Under the pieces are notes generated by a model. It searched no databases, was not told the origin of the DNA, and saw only the letters and a program-made list of their open reading frames with translations. Of a stretch of 64,000 nucleotides of DNA, positions 9,842 through 19,525 are shown piece by piece. Position numbers and translations under genes: made by a program. The stretch comes from Sansalvadorimonas sp965221135 (GTDB lineage Bacteria > Pseudomonadota > Gammaproteobacteria > Pseudomonadales > Endozoicomonadaceae). Each line of letters opens with the position of its first letter. Position 1 is the first letter of the stretch. The stretch covers positions 186,001 through 250,000 of the forward strand of contig CBDCRZ010000121.1 in assembly GCA_965221135.1 (NCBI GenBank). Direction: 5' to 3'.

Positions 9842-11398
9842 GTGTTACAGGTGCTAATAACATTCATAGCTCTTTGGCTGGCCCTGGCTATTGCCCCTGT
9901 TCTTGTGTTTGCAGGTTCCAAAACAAACGGTCAATGCACTCTTGTGTTACCCGTTAGCAAAACGGCGACAGATGTCCTCTCAACAGGCCGTATCCGCACA
10001 ACCTCCACGGCTGTTCAACCTTTGGATGATACATTCTGCATAGCCGACCCAGAACACGCTCTGGTCTGTCAGGGCGTTGACAAACCTGCCAGGGTCAGGA
10101 TTCCAGGAAAGGATGGTGAAGCCCTCAATGTCAGCGCCACAGGCTCTGTCTGTTTCGCAACGCCCAGCAAAACCTCTACCCCATCATGGAAGGATGATGT
10201 GATGGTCACAGGTGAATCAATTACCGGCCTGGAAGGGCTGATGCTACCTGACATCCCTGCTATCAAAGCCTGGGAGATTCACTGTCGGGACCTTGTTAAA
10301 AAAGAGCCACCTGACACCCCATCAACAGAGGCTGATGACCAGGGTTACGATAGCCCGGCACAGGTAGTTGACATAGCATTTGTATCAACGTCACGGGGGC
10401 AACTTAACACCACCTGCGGCGGCTGTGGCAAAAACTTCAATACGGCCATACTGCTTAATTACCATCGCAAGTCCAGCAGCGAAAGCCTCTGCAAGGGCAG
10501 GTGGAACACCACCTGCGGCTGTGGCAAAAACTTCAATACGGTCAACCAGTTTCATGCCCACCGCTATTCCAGCAGCGACAGCTTCTGTAAGGGCAGGAAG
10601 AACACCAGCTGCGGCTGTGGAAAAAACTTCAATACGGGCAGCCAGCTTATGTCCCACCGCTATTCCAGCAACGAAAACCTCTGCAAGGGCGATTTAAACA
10701 CCAGCTGCAGCTGTGGCAAAAACTTCGATACGGTCAACCAGTTTACTGCCCACCGCAAGTCCAGCAGCGAAAGCCTCTGTAAGGGAAGGAAGAACATCAC
10801 CTGCGGCTGTGGCAAAAACTTTAATACGGTCAACCAGCTTTTAGCCCACCGCTATTCCAGTAGCGAAAACCTCTGCAAGGGCGATTTGAACACCACCTGC
10901 GGCTGTGGCAAAAACTTCAATACGGCCAGACTGCTTAAGTACCACCGCAAGTCCAGCAGCGAAAGCCTCTGCAAAGGCGATTTGAACACCACCTGCGGCT
11001 GTGGCAAAAACTTCAAAACGGCCTGCCTGCTTAGATCCCACCGCAAGTCCAGCAGCGAAAGCCTCTGTAAGGGCAGGAAGAACACCACCTGCGGCTGTGG
11101 CAAGAACTTCGATACAGTCCACCAGCTTAATGCTCACCGCTATTCCAGCAGCGAAAGCCTCTGCAAGGGCGATTTGAAAACCACCTGCGGCTGTGGCAAA
11201 AACTTCGATACGGCCAACCAGCTTTTAGCCCACCGCAAGTCCAGCAGCGAAAGCCTCTGCAAGGGTGATTCGAAAACCACCTGTGGCTGTGGCAAAAACT
11301 TCGATACAGTCAACCAGTTTACTGCCCACCGTAAGTCCAGCAGCGACACCCGCTGCAAGAGCAAGCGGAGCAAACAAATGGGAGGTGTTATGAGTTGA
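9842..11398 (+). CDS. ZnF-8: zinc-finger repeat protein, 10 fingers
   Basis: 518 aa from GTG 9842. Ten fingers. The first three (FNTAILLNYH, FNTVNQFHAH, FNTGSQLMSH) match the start of ZnF-5 almost base for base, and a KTACLLRSH finger further on belongs to a type reused in ZnF-18 and ZnF-20. The tail has Met in place of Lys (KQMGGVMS). The following spacer reads CAGCTCCCCCTCTAAT, a small variant of the standard one. Confidence 0.85.
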   Translation: MLQVLITFIALWLALAIAPVLVFAGSKTNGQCTLVLPVSKTATDVLSTGRIRTTSTAVQPLDDTFCIADPEHALVCQGVDKPARVRIPGKDGEALNVSATGSVCFATPSKTSTPSWKDDVMVTGESITGLEGLMLPDIPAIKAWEIHCRDLVKKEPPDTPSTEADDQGYDSPAQVVDIAFVSTSRGQLNTTCGGCGKNFNTAILLNYHRKSSSESLCKGRWNTTCGCGKNFNTVNQFHAHRYSSSDSFCKGRKNTSCGCGKNFNTGSQLMSHRYSSNENLCKGDLNTSCSCGKNFDTVNQFTAHRKSSSESLCKGRKNITCGCGKNFNTVNQLLAHRYSSSENLCKGDLNTTCGCGKNFNTARLLKYHRKSSSESLCKGDLNTTCGCGKNFKTACLLRSHRKSSSESLCKGRKNTTCGCGKNFDTVHQLNAHRYSSSESLCKGDLKTTCGCGKNFDTANQLLAHRKSSSESLCKGDSKTTCGCGKNFDTVNQFTAHRKSSSDTRCKSKRSKQMGGVMS

Positions 11399-11579
11399 TA
11401 TCACAGCGGTTCGGTTGAGCCTGACTCAGCGCCAGCTCCCCCTCTAATATTTCTATACGCTTTCTATCATCATGCTTCCCTGGAATATTCAACGCCGATA
11501 AAACCGCCTGATGAGAACAGCCCCCTTTTTCGTTCATCTGCTAGCCTGTGGAATCCGAATAGAAACAGGGAAAAGTGGT

Positions 11580-12986
11580 TTGTTGCAGCCGTTGATGATG
11601 ATATCCAGAATTCTTGGGCTTGTTCTGGCTATTGCCCCAATTCTTGTGTTTTCAGGTTCCAAAACAAACGGTCAATGCACTCTTGTATTACCCGTCAGCA
11701 AAACGGCGACAGATGTCCTCTCAACAGGCCGTATCCGCACAACTTCCACGGCAGTTCAACCTTTGGATGATACATTCTGCATAGCCGGTCCAGAACACGC
11801 TCTGGTCTGTCAGGGCGTTGACAAACCTGCCAGGGTCAGGATTCCAGGAAAGGATGGTGATGCCCTCAATGTCAGCGCCACAGGCTCTGTCTGTTCCGCA
11901 AGGCCCAGCAAAACCTCTACCCCGTCATGGAAGGAGGATGTGATGGTCACAGGTGAATCAATTACCGGCATGGAAGGGCTGATGCTACCTGACATCCCTG
12001 CTATCACAGCCTGGGAGATTCACTGTCGGGACCTTGTTAAAAAAGAGCCACCTGACACCCCATTAACAGAGGCTGATGACCAAGGTTCCGATAGCCCGTT
12101 ACAGGTAGTTGACATAACATCTGTATCAACGTCACGGGGGCAACTTAACACCACCTGCGGCGGCTGTGGCAAAAACTTCAATACGGCCAGACTGCTTAAG
12201 TCCCACCGCATGGCCAGCAGCGAAAGCCTCTGCAGGGGCGATTGGAACACCACCTGCGGCTGTGGCAAAAACTTCAATACGGCCAGACTGCTTAAGTCCC
12301 ACCGCAGGTCCAGCAGCGTAAACCTCTGCAAGGGCGATTTGAACACCAGCTGCGGCTGTGGCAAAAACTTCGATACGGTCAACAAGCTTGCAGGCCACCG
12401 CAAGTCCAGCATCGAAAGCCTCTGCAAGGGCGATTGGAACACCAGCTGCGGCTGTGGCAAAAACTTCGATACGGTCAGACTGCTTTTAGCCCACCGCTAT
12501 TCCAGCAGCGACAGCCTCTGCAAGGGCGGTTTGAACACCCGCTGCGGCTGTGGCAAAAACTTCGATACGGTCAACAAGCTTGCAGGCCACCGCAAGTCCA
12601 GCAGCGAAAGCCTCTGCAAAGGCGATTGGAACACCAGCTGCTGCTGTGGCAAAAACTTCGATACGGTCAGCCTGCTTAAGTCTCACCGCAAGTCCAGCAG
12701 CGAAAGCCTCTGCAGGGGCAGGAAGAACACCACCTGCGGCTGTGGCAAAAACTTCGATACGGTCAACAAGCTTGCAGGCCACCGCAAGTCCAGCAGCGAA
12801 AGCCTCTGCAATGGCGATTGGAACACCACCTGCGGCTGTGGCAATAACTTCGGTACGGTCAACAAGTTTTCTGCCCACCGCAGGTTCAGCAGCGACACCC
12901 GCTGCAAGAGCAAGCGGAGCAAACAAAAGGGAGGCGTTAATAGTTCATATCACAGCGGCTCGGTTGAGCCTGACTCAGCGCCATAA
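11580..12986 (+). CDS. ZnF-9: zinc-finger repeat protein, alternative leader, 8 fingers
   Basis: 468 aa from TTG 11580, the position equivalent to GTG elsewhere; ATGs 18 and 21 nt further on (MMISRILG) are possible alternatives. The leader is of a second type, LMMISRILGLVLAIAPILVF, also found in ZnF-19 and ZnF-27, with its own upstream sequence. Eight fingers: CGGC-type first, FDTVNKLAGH three times, last FGTVNKFSAH. Finger 6 begins CCC. The terminal TGA is TCA, giving a 14-residue extension that ends at 12986. Confidence 0.83.
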   Translation: MLQPLMMISRILGLVLAIAPILVFSGSKTNGQCTLVLPVSKTATDVLSTGRIRTTSTAVQPLDDTFCIAGPEHALVCQGVDKPARVRIPGKDGDALNVSATGSVCSARPSKTSTPSWKEDVMVTGESITGMEGLMLPDIPAITAWEIHCRDLVKKEPPDTPLTEADDQGSDSPLQVVDITSVSTSRGQLNTTCGGCGKNFNTARLLKSHRMASSESLCRGDWNTTCGCGKNFNTARLLKSHRRSSSVNLCKGDLNTSCGCGKNFDTVNKLAGHRKSSIESLCKGDWNTSCGCGKNFDTVRLLLAHRYSSSDSLCKGGLNTRCGCGKNFDTVNKLAGHRKSSSESLCKGDWNTSCCCGKNFDTVSLLKSHRKSSSESLCRGRKNTTCGCGKNFDTVNKLAGHRKSSSESLCNGDWNTTCGCGNNFGTVNKFSAHRRFSSDTRCKSKRSKQKGGVNSSYHSGSVEPDSAP

Positions 12987-13113
12987 TTCCCCTCATATTT
13001 CTATACGCTTTTTATCATCATGCTTCCCTGGAATATTCAACGCCTATAAAAGCGCCTGATGAGAACAGCGCCCTTTCCGTTCATCTGCTAGCCTGTGGCA
13101 TCCGAAGGGAATC

Positions 13114-14295
13114 ATGGAAAGTGGTGTGTTACAGGTGCTAATAACATTCAGAGTTCTTTGGCTGGCCCTGGCTATTGCCCCTGCACTTGTGTTTGCAGGT
13201 TCCAAAACAAACGGTCAATGCACTCTTGTGTTACCCGTCAGCAAAACGGCGACAGATGTCCTCTCAACAGGCCGTATCCGCACAACCTCCACGGCTGTTC
13301 AACCTTTGGATGATACATTCTGCATAGCCGACCCAGAACACACTCTGATCTGTCAGGGCGTTGACAAACCTGCCAGGATCAGAATTCCAGGAAAGGATGG
13401 TGATACCCTCAATGTCAGCGCCACAGGCTCTGTCTGTTCCGCAAGGCCCAGCAAAACCTCTACCCCGTCATGGAAGGAGGATGTGATGGTCACAGGTGAA
13501 TCAATTACCGGCATGGAAGGGCTGATGTTACCTGACATCCCTGCTATCACAGCCTGGGAGATTCACTGTCGGGACCTTGTTAAAAAAGAGCCACCTGACA
13601 CCCCATTAACAGAGGCTGATGACCAAGGTTCCGATAGCCAGGTACAGGTAGTTGACGTAGCATTTGTATCAAAGTCACGGGGGCAACATAACACCACCTG
13701 CGGCTGTGGCAAACACTTCGATACGGTCAGCCTGCTTAAGTCCCACCGCAACTCCAGCAGCGAAAGCCTCTGCAAGGGCAGGAAGAACACCATCTGCGGC
13801 TGTGGCAAAAACTTCAATACGGTCAACCAGTTTTATGCCCACCGCTATTCAAGCAGCGACAGCCTCTGTAAGGGCAGGAAGAACACCAGCTGCGGCTGTG
13901 GCAAAAACTTCAATACGGCCTGCCAGCTTATGTCACACCGCTATTCCAGCAGCGAAAACCTCTGCAAGGGCGATTTGAACACCAGCTGCGGCTGTGGCAA
14001 AAACTTCGACACGATCGCACAGCTTTTAACCCACCGCAAGTCCAGCAGCGACAGCCTCTGCAAGGGCGATTGGAACACCACCTGCGGCTGTGGCAAAAAC
14101 TTCGATACGGTCAACAGGCTTGCAGGCCACCGCAAGTCCAGCAGCGCAAGCCTCTGCAATGGCGGTTGGAACACCAGCTGCGGCTGTGGCAAAAGCTTCG
14201 TTACGGTCAACCAGTTTTTTGCCCACCGAAAGTCCAGCAACGACACCCGCTGCAAGAGCAAGCGGAGCAAGAAAAAGGGAGGTGTTAACAGTTGA
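13114..14295 (+). CDS. ZnF-10: zinc-finger repeat protein, 6 fingers
   Basis: 393 aa from an ATG at 13114. In this copy the spacer AGGG became ATGG, creating an ATG four codons before the usual GTG (13126), with an upstream AGGG six nucleotides away; either start could serve. Six fingers: KHFDTVSLLKSH, FNTVNQFYAH, FNTACQLMSH, FDTIAQLLTH, FDTVNRLAGH and KSFVTVNQFFAH, the last with Val at helix -2. The N-terminal domain is close to that of ZnF-3, including the TSITAWEIHC-type change of Lys to Thr before AWEIHC. Confidence 0.85.
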   Translation: MESGVLQVLITFRVLWLALAIAPALVFAGSKTNGQCTLVLPVSKTATDVLSTGRIRTTSTAVQPLDDTFCIADPEHTLICQGVDKPARIRIPGKDGDTLNVSATGSVCSARPSKTSTPSWKEDVMVTGESITGMEGLMLPDIPAITAWEIHCRDLVKKEPPDTPLTEADDQGSDSQVQVVDVAFVSKSRGQHNTTCGCGKHFDTVSLLKSHRNSSSESLCKGRKNTICGCGKNFNTVNQFYAHRYSSSDSLCKGRKNTSCGCGKNFNTACQLMSHRYSSSENLCKGDLNTSCGCGKNFDTIAQLLTHRKSSSDSLCKGDWNTTCGCGKNFDTVNRLAGHRKSSSASLCNGGWNTSCGCGKSFVTVNQFFAHRKSSNDTRCKSKRSKKKGGVNS

Positions 14296-14474
14296 TATCA
14301 CAGCGGCTCGGTTGAGCCTGACTCAGCGCCATGATTCCCCTCATATTTCTATACGCTTTCTATCATCATGCTTCCCTGGAATATTCAACGCCTATAAAAG
14401 CGCCCTATGAGAACAGCCCCCTTTTCCGTTCATCTGCTAACCTGTGGCATCCGAAGGGAATCAGGGAGAGTGAT

Positions 14475-15971
14475 GTGTTACAGGTGCTAATAACATTCAG
14501 AGCTCTTTGGCTGGCCCTGGCTATTGCCCCTGTTCTTGTGTTTGCAGGTTCCAAAACAAACGGTCAATGCACTCTTGTGTTACCCGTTAGCAAAACGGCG
14601 ACAGATGTCCTCTCAACAGGCCGTATCCGCACAACCTCCACGGCTGTTCAACCTTTGGATGATACATTCTGCATAGCCGACCCAGAAAACGCCCTGGTCT
14701 GTCAGGGCGTTGACAAACCTGCCAGGGTCAGGATGCCAGGAAAGGATGGTGATGCCCTCAATGTCAGCGCCACAGGCTCTGTCTGTTCCGCAAGGCCCAG
14801 CAAAACCTCTACCCCATCATGGAAGGAGGATGTGATAGTAACAGGTGAATCAATTAACGGCCTGGAAGGGCTGATGCTACCTGACATCCCTGCTATCAAA
14901 GCCTGGGAGATTCACTGTCGGGACCTTGTTAAAAAAGAGTCTCCTGACACCCCAACAACAGAGGCTGATGACCAAGGTTACGATAACCCGGTACAGGTAG
15001 TTGACATAACATCTGTATCAACGTCACGGAGGCAATATAACACCACCTGCGGCTGTGGCAAAAACTTCGATACGGTCAGACAGCTTACGTCCCACCGCAG
15101 GTCCCGCAGCGAAAGCCTCTGCAAGGGCGATTTGAACACCTCCTGCGGCTGTGGCAAAAACTTCGATACGGTCAACCAGTTTTTTGCCCACCGCAAGTCC
15201 CGCAGCGACAGTCTCTGCAAGGGCGACTGGAACACCACCTGCGGCTGTGGCAAAAACTTCGATACGGTCAACCAGCTTATGTCCCACCGCAAGTCCCGCA
15301 GTGACAGCCTCTGTAAGGGCAGGAAGAACAGCACCTGCGGCTGTGGCAAAAACTTCAATACGACCAGCCAGCTTGTAGCCCACCGCTATTCCAGCAGCAA
15401 AAGCCTCTGCAAGGGCGATTTGAACACCACCTGCGGCTGTGGCAAAAACTTCGATACGGGCAGCCATCTTTTAGCCCACCGCAAGTCCAGCAGCGACAGC
15501 CTCTGTAAGGGCAGGAAGAACACCACCTGCGGCTGTGGCAAAAACTTCAATACGGCCAGACTGCTTTTAGTCCACCGCTATTCCAGCAGCGAAAGCCTCT
15601 GCAAGGGCGATTTGAACACCACCTGCAGCTGTGGCAAAAACTTCGATACGGTCAACCAGTTTCATGCCCACCGCAAGTCCAGCAGCGAAAGCCTCTGCAA
15701 GGGCGATTTGAACACCACCTGCGGCTGTGGCAAAAAATTCAATACGGTCAGCCAGTTTATGTGCCACCGCAAGTCCAGCAGCGAAAGCCTCTGCAAGAGC
15801 GATTTGAACACCACCTGCGGCTGCGGCAAAAACTTCAATACGGTCAACAAGCTTGTAGCCCACCGCCATTCCAGCAGCGACACCCGCTGCAAGAGCAAGC
15901 GGAGCAAACAAAAGGGAGGCGTTAATAGTTCATATCACAGCGGTTCGGTTGAGCCTGACTCAGCGCCATGA
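14475..15971 (+). CDS. ZnF-11: zinc-finger repeat protein, 9 fingers
   Basis: 498 aa from GTG 14475. Nine fingers. The stretch after the His in the first three reads RSRSE or KSRSD instead of KSSSE, so a basic residue sits in the H-to-C segment. Finger 5 has His at helix 3 (FDTGSHLLAH) and finger 8 has Cys at helix 6 (FNTVSQFMCH). The linker is VKKESPDTPTTE. The stop is lost (TCA), giving the SSYHSGSVEPDSAP extension to 15971, where the final TGA overlaps the ATG of the next spacer (ATGA). Confidence 0.85.
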   Translation: MLQVLITFRALWLALAIAPVLVFAGSKTNGQCTLVLPVSKTATDVLSTGRIRTTSTAVQPLDDTFCIADPENALVCQGVDKPARVRMPGKDGDALNVSATGSVCSARPSKTSTPSWKEDVIVTGESINGLEGLMLPDIPAIKAWEIHCRDLVKKESPDTPTTEADDQGYDNPVQVVDITSVSTSRRQYNTTCGCGKNFDTVRQLTSHRRSRSESLCKGDLNTSCGCGKNFDTVNQFFAHRKSRSDSLCKGDWNTTCGCGKNFDTVNQLMSHRKSRSDSLCKGRKNSTCGCGKNFNTTSQLVAHRYSSSKSLCKGDLNTTCGCGKNFDTGSHLLAHRKSSSDSLCKGRKNTTCGCGKNFNTARLLLVHRYSSSESLCKGDLNTTCSCGKNFDTVNQFHAHRKSSSESLCKGDLNTTCGCGKKFNTVSQFMCHRKSSSESLCKSDLNTTCGCGKNFNTVNKLVAHRHSSSDTRCKSKRSKQKGGVNSSYHSGSVEPDSAP

Positions 15972-16109
15972 TTCCCCTCCTATTTCTATACGCTTTCTAT
16001 CATCATGCTTCCCTGGAATATTCAACGCCTATAAAAGCGCCTGATGAGAACAGCGCCCTTTTCCGTTCATCTGCTAGCGTGTGTCATCCGAGAGAATCAG
16101 GGAAGTGGT

Positions 16110-17615
16110 GTGTTACAGGTGCTAATAGCATTCAGAGTTCTTTGGCTGGCCCTGGCTATTGCCCCTGTTCTTGTGTTTGCAGGTTCCAAAACAAACGGTC
16201 AATGCACTCTTGTGTTACCCATCAGCAAAACGGCGACAGATGTCCTCTCAACAGGCCGTATCCGCACAACCTCCACGTCTGTTCAACCTTCGGATGATAC
16301 ATTCTGCATAACCGACCCAGAACACGCTCTGATCTGTCAGGGCGTTGACAAACCTGCCAGAGTCAGAATTCCAGGAAAGGACGGTGATGCCCTCAATGTC
16401 AGCGCCACAGGCTGTGTCTGTTCCGCAAGGCCCAGCAAAACCTCTACCCCGTCATGGAAGGAGGATGTGATGGTCGCAGATGAATCAATTACCGGCCTGG
16501 AAGGGCTGATGCTACCTGACATCCCTGCTATCAAAGCCTGGGAGATTCACTGTCGGGACTTTGTTAAAAAAGAGCCACATGACACCCCATCAACAGAGGC
16601 TGATGACCAAGGTTACGTTAGCCCGGTACAGGTAGTTGACATAGCATTTGTATCAACGTCACGGGGGCAACATAACACCACCTGCGGCTGTGGCCAGCGC
16701 TTCGATAAGGACAGCCAGCTTCAATGCCACCGCCGCCGCAGCAGCGAAAAACTCTGCAAGGGCGATTTGAACACCACCTGTGGATGTGGCAAAAACTTCG
16801 ATACGGTCAACCAGCTTATGTCCCACCGCAAGTCCCGCAGCGACAGCATCTGTAAGGGCAGGAAGAACACCACCTGCGGCTGTGGCAAATACTTCGATAC
16901 GGTCAGCCAGCTTTTAGCCCACCGCTATTCCAGAAGCGAAAGCCTCTGCAAGGGCGATTGGAACACCACCTGCGGCTGTGGCAAAAACTGCGATACGGTC
17001 AGCCAGCTTACAGTGCACCGCAAGTCCAGCAGCGACATCCGCTGCAAGGGCGATTGGAACACCACCTGCGGATGTGGCAAAAACTTCAATACGTTCAGCC
17101 TGCTTAAGTCCCACCGCAAGTCCAGCAGCGACATCCGCTGCAGGGGCGATTGGAACACCACCTGCGGCTGTGGCAAAAACTTCGATACGGCCAGACTGCT
17201 TTTAGCCCACCGCTATTCCAGCAGCGACAGCCTCTGCAAGGGCGATTTGAACACCACCTGCGGCTGTGGCAAAAACTTCGGTACAGTCAACCAGTTTAAT
17301 ATCCACCGCTATTCCAGCAGCGACAGCCTCTGCAAGGGCGATTTAAAAACCACCTGCGGCTGTGGTAAAAACTTCAATACGGTCAGACTGCATAAGTCCC
17401 ACCGCAAGTCCAGCAGCGATAGCCTCTGCAAGGGCGATTTGAACACCACCTGCGGCTGTGGCAAAAACTTCGATACGGTCAACCAGTTTAATGTCCACCG
17501 CAGGTCCAGCAGCAACACCCGCTGCAAGGCCAAGCGGAGCAAGCGGAGCAAACAAAAGGGAGGCGTTAATAGTTCATATCACAGCGGTTCGGTTGAGCCT
17601 GACTCAGCGCCATGA
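16110..17615 (+). CDS. ZnF-12: zinc-finger repeat protein, 9 fingers
   Basis: 501 aa from GTG 16110; the spacer just upstream has lost a few bases (GAATCAGGGAAGTGGT). Nine fingers. The first is of the QRFDKDSQLQCH class, unlike most internal fingers (Lys at helix -1, Cys at helix 6). Finger 4 has Cys in place of the core Phe (KNCDTV). Finger 8 has His in place of the core Leu (VRLHKSH), which may destabilise it. The tail has an extra KRS unit (CKAKRSKRSKQKGG). The extended stop is at 17615. Confidence 0.85.
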   Translation: MLQVLIAFRVLWLALAIAPVLVFAGSKTNGQCTLVLPISKTATDVLSTGRIRTTSTSVQPSDDTFCITDPEHALICQGVDKPARVRIPGKDGDALNVSATGCVCSARPSKTSTPSWKEDVMVADESITGLEGLMLPDIPAIKAWEIHCRDFVKKEPHDTPSTEADDQGYVSPVQVVDIAFVSTSRGQHNTTCGCGQRFDKDSQLQCHRRRSSEKLCKGDLNTTCGCGKNFDTVNQLMSHRKSRSDSICKGRKNTTCGCGKYFDTVSQLLAHRYSRSESLCKGDWNTTCGCGKNCDTVSQLTVHRKSSSDIRCKGDWNTTCGCGKNFNTFSLLKSHRKSSSDIRCRGDWNTTCGCGKNFDTARLLLAHRYSSSDSLCKGDLNTTCGCGKNFGTVNQFNIHRYSSSDSLCKGDLKTTCGCGKNFNTVRLHKSHRKSSSDSLCKGDLNTTCGCGKNFDTVNQFNVHRRSSSNTRCKAKRSKRSKQKGGVNSSYHSGSVEPDSAP

Positions 17616-17670
17616 TTCCCCTCATATTTCTATACGCTTTCTATCATCATGCTTCCCTGGAATATTCAAC

Positions 17671-17694
17671 GCCTATAAAAGCGCCTATAAAAGC
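17671..17694 (+). repeat. Two tandem copies of a 12-bp TATAAAA unit
   Basis: The spacer before ZnF-13 has two head-to-tail copies of GCCTATAAAAGC where most spacers have one. They lie about 75-95 nt before the start codon. The spacer before ZnF-14 has three copies. See that entry and the finding on stepwise expansion. Confidence 0.85.
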
Positions 17695-17767
17695 GCCTGT
17701 TGAGAACAGCGCCCTTTTCCGTTCATCTGCTAGCCTGTGGCATCCGAAGGGAATCAGGGAAAGTGGT

Positions 17768-19360
17768 GTGTTACAGGTGCTAATAACATTCAGAGTTCTT
17801 TGGCTGGCCCTGGCTATTACCCCTGTTCCTGTGTTTGCAGGTTCCAAAACAAACGGTCAATGCACTCTTGTGTTACCCGTCAGCAAAACGGCGACAGATG
17901 TCCTCTCAACAGGCCGTATCCGCACAACCTCCACGTCTGTTCGACCTTTGGATGATACATTCTGCATAGCCGACCCAGAACACGCTCTGGTCTGTCAGGG
18001 CGTTGACAAACCTGCCAGAGTCCGGATTCCAGGAAAGGACGGTGATGCCCTCAATGTCAGTGCCAGAGCCTCTGTCTGTTCCGCAAGGCCCAGCAAAACC
18101 TCTACCCCGTCATGGAAGGATGATGTGATGGTCACAGGTGAATCAATTACCGGCCTGGGAGGGCTTATGCTACCTGACATCCCTGCTATCAAAGCCTGGG
18201 AGATTCACTGTCGGGACTTTGTTAAAAAAGAGCCACCTGACACCCCATCAACAGAGGCTGATGACCAAGGTTCCGATAACCCGGTACAAGTAGTTGACAT
18301 AGCATTTGTATCAACGTCACGGGGGCAACATAACACCACCTGCGGCTGTGGCCAGCGCTTCGATAAGGACAGCCAGCTTCAATGCCACCGCCGCCGCAGC
18401 AGCGAAAAGCTCTGCAAGGGCGATTTGAACACCACCTGTGGATGTGGCAAAAACTTCGATACGGTCAACCAGCTTATGTCCCACCGCAAGTCCCGCAGCG
18501 ACAGCATCTGTAAGGGCAGGAAGAACACCACCTGCGGCTGTGGCAAAAACTTCAATACGGCCAGCCAGCTTGCGTCCCACCGCAGGTCCAGCAGCGAAAG
18601 CCCCTGCAAGGGCGATTTGAACACCACCTGCGGCTGTGGCAAAAACTTCGATACAGTCATCCAGCTTTTAACCCACCGCTGGGGCAGCAGCAACAGCTCC
18701 TGTAAGGGCGATTTGAACACCACCTGCGGTTGTGGCAAAAACTTCAATACGGCGAGCCAGCTTGTAGCCCACCGCTATTCCAGCAGCGAAAGCCTCTGCA
18801 AGGGCGATTTGAACACCACCTGCGGCTGTGGCAAAAACTTCGATACGGCCAACCAGCTTTTACACCACCGCAAGTCCAGCAGCGAAAGCCTTTGCAAGGG
18901 CGATTTGAACACCACCTGCGGCTGTGGCAAAAACTTCGATACAGTCAACCAGTTTAATATCCACCGCTATTCCAGCAGCGAAAGCCTCTGCAGGGGCGAT
19001 TGGAAAACCACCTGCGGCTGTGGCAAAAAATTCAATACGGTCAGCCAGCATAAGTCCCACCGCAAGTCCAGCAGCGATAGCCTCTGCAAGGGCGATTGGA
19101 ACACCACCTGCGGCTGTGGCAAAAACTTCGATACGGTCAACCAGTTTAATGTCCACCGCAGGTCCAGCAGCGACAGCCTCTGCAAGGGCGGTTTGAACAC
19201 CACCTGCGGCTGTGGCAAAAACTTCGATACGGTCAACCAGCTTGCAGCCCACCGCAGGTCCAGCAGCAACACCCGCTGCAAGGCCAAGCGGAGCAAACAA
19301 AAGGGAGGCGTTAATAGTTCATATCACAGCGGTTCGGTTGAGCCTGACTCAGCGCCATGA
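17768..19360 (+). CDS. ZnF-13: zinc-finger repeat protein, 10 fingers
   Basis: 530 aa from GTG 17768. Ten fingers. Fingers 1-2 (QRFDKDSQLQCH, FDTVNQLMSH) and 7-9 closely match ZnF-12, while the middle differs, so the two adjacent genes share ends but have exchanged centres. Finger 4 ends in the HRWGSSNSSC segment, seen again in ZnF-16. Finger 6 has His at helix 6 (LLHH). Finger 8 has His at the core Leu (SQHKSH). The five-Cys domain reads VSARASVCSA, so one Gly-to-Ala change distinguishes it. The extended stop is at 19360. Confidence 0.85.
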   Translation: MLQVLITFRVLWLALAITPVPVFAGSKTNGQCTLVLPVSKTATDVLSTGRIRTTSTSVRPLDDTFCIADPEHALVCQGVDKPARVRIPGKDGDALNVSARASVCSARPSKTSTPSWKDDVMVTGESITGLGGLMLPDIPAIKAWEIHCRDFVKKEPPDTPSTEADDQGSDNPVQVVDIAFVSTSRGQHNTTCGCGQRFDKDSQLQCHRRRSSEKLCKGDLNTTCGCGKNFDTVNQLMSHRKSRSDSICKGRKNTTCGCGKNFNTASQLASHRRSSSESPCKGDLNTTCGCGKNFDTVIQLLTHRWGSSNSSCKGDLNTTCGCGKNFNTASQLVAHRYSSSESLCKGDLNTTCGCGKNFDTANQLLHHRKSSSESLCKGDLNTTCGCGKNFDTVNQFNIHRYSSSESLCRGDWKTTCGCGKKFNTVSQHKSHRKSSSDSLCKGDWNTTCGCGKNFDTVNQFNVHRRSSSDSLCKGGLNTTCGCGKNFDTVNQLAAHRRSSSNTRCKAKRSKQKGGVNSSYHSGSVEPDSAP

Positions 19361-19416
19361 TTCCCCTCATATTTCTATACGCTTTCTATGCATCATGCTT
19401 CCCTGGAATATTCAAC

Positions 19417-19452
19417 GCCTATAAAAGCGCCTATAAAAGCGCCTATAAAAGC
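19417..19452 (+). repeat. Three tandem copies of a 12-bp TATAAAA unit
   Basis: Three head-to-tail copies of GCCTATAAAAGC in the spacer before ZnF-14, against two before ZnF-13 and one elsewhere. Each copy moves the putative -10 TATAAAA by 12 bp relative to upstream spacer sequence. Confidence 0.85.
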
Positions 19453-19525
19453 GCCTGTTGAGAACAGCGCCCTTTTCCGTTCATCTGCTAGCCTGTGGCA
19501 TCCGAAGGGAATCAGGGAAAGTGGT

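Noticed and set aside
12550..13059. Plus-strand alanine-rich frames (AKTSIRST...PAAKASARAIG)
   Set aside because: They are the +1 reading of the finger repeats and follow finger sequence exactly; codon conservation favours the finger frame.
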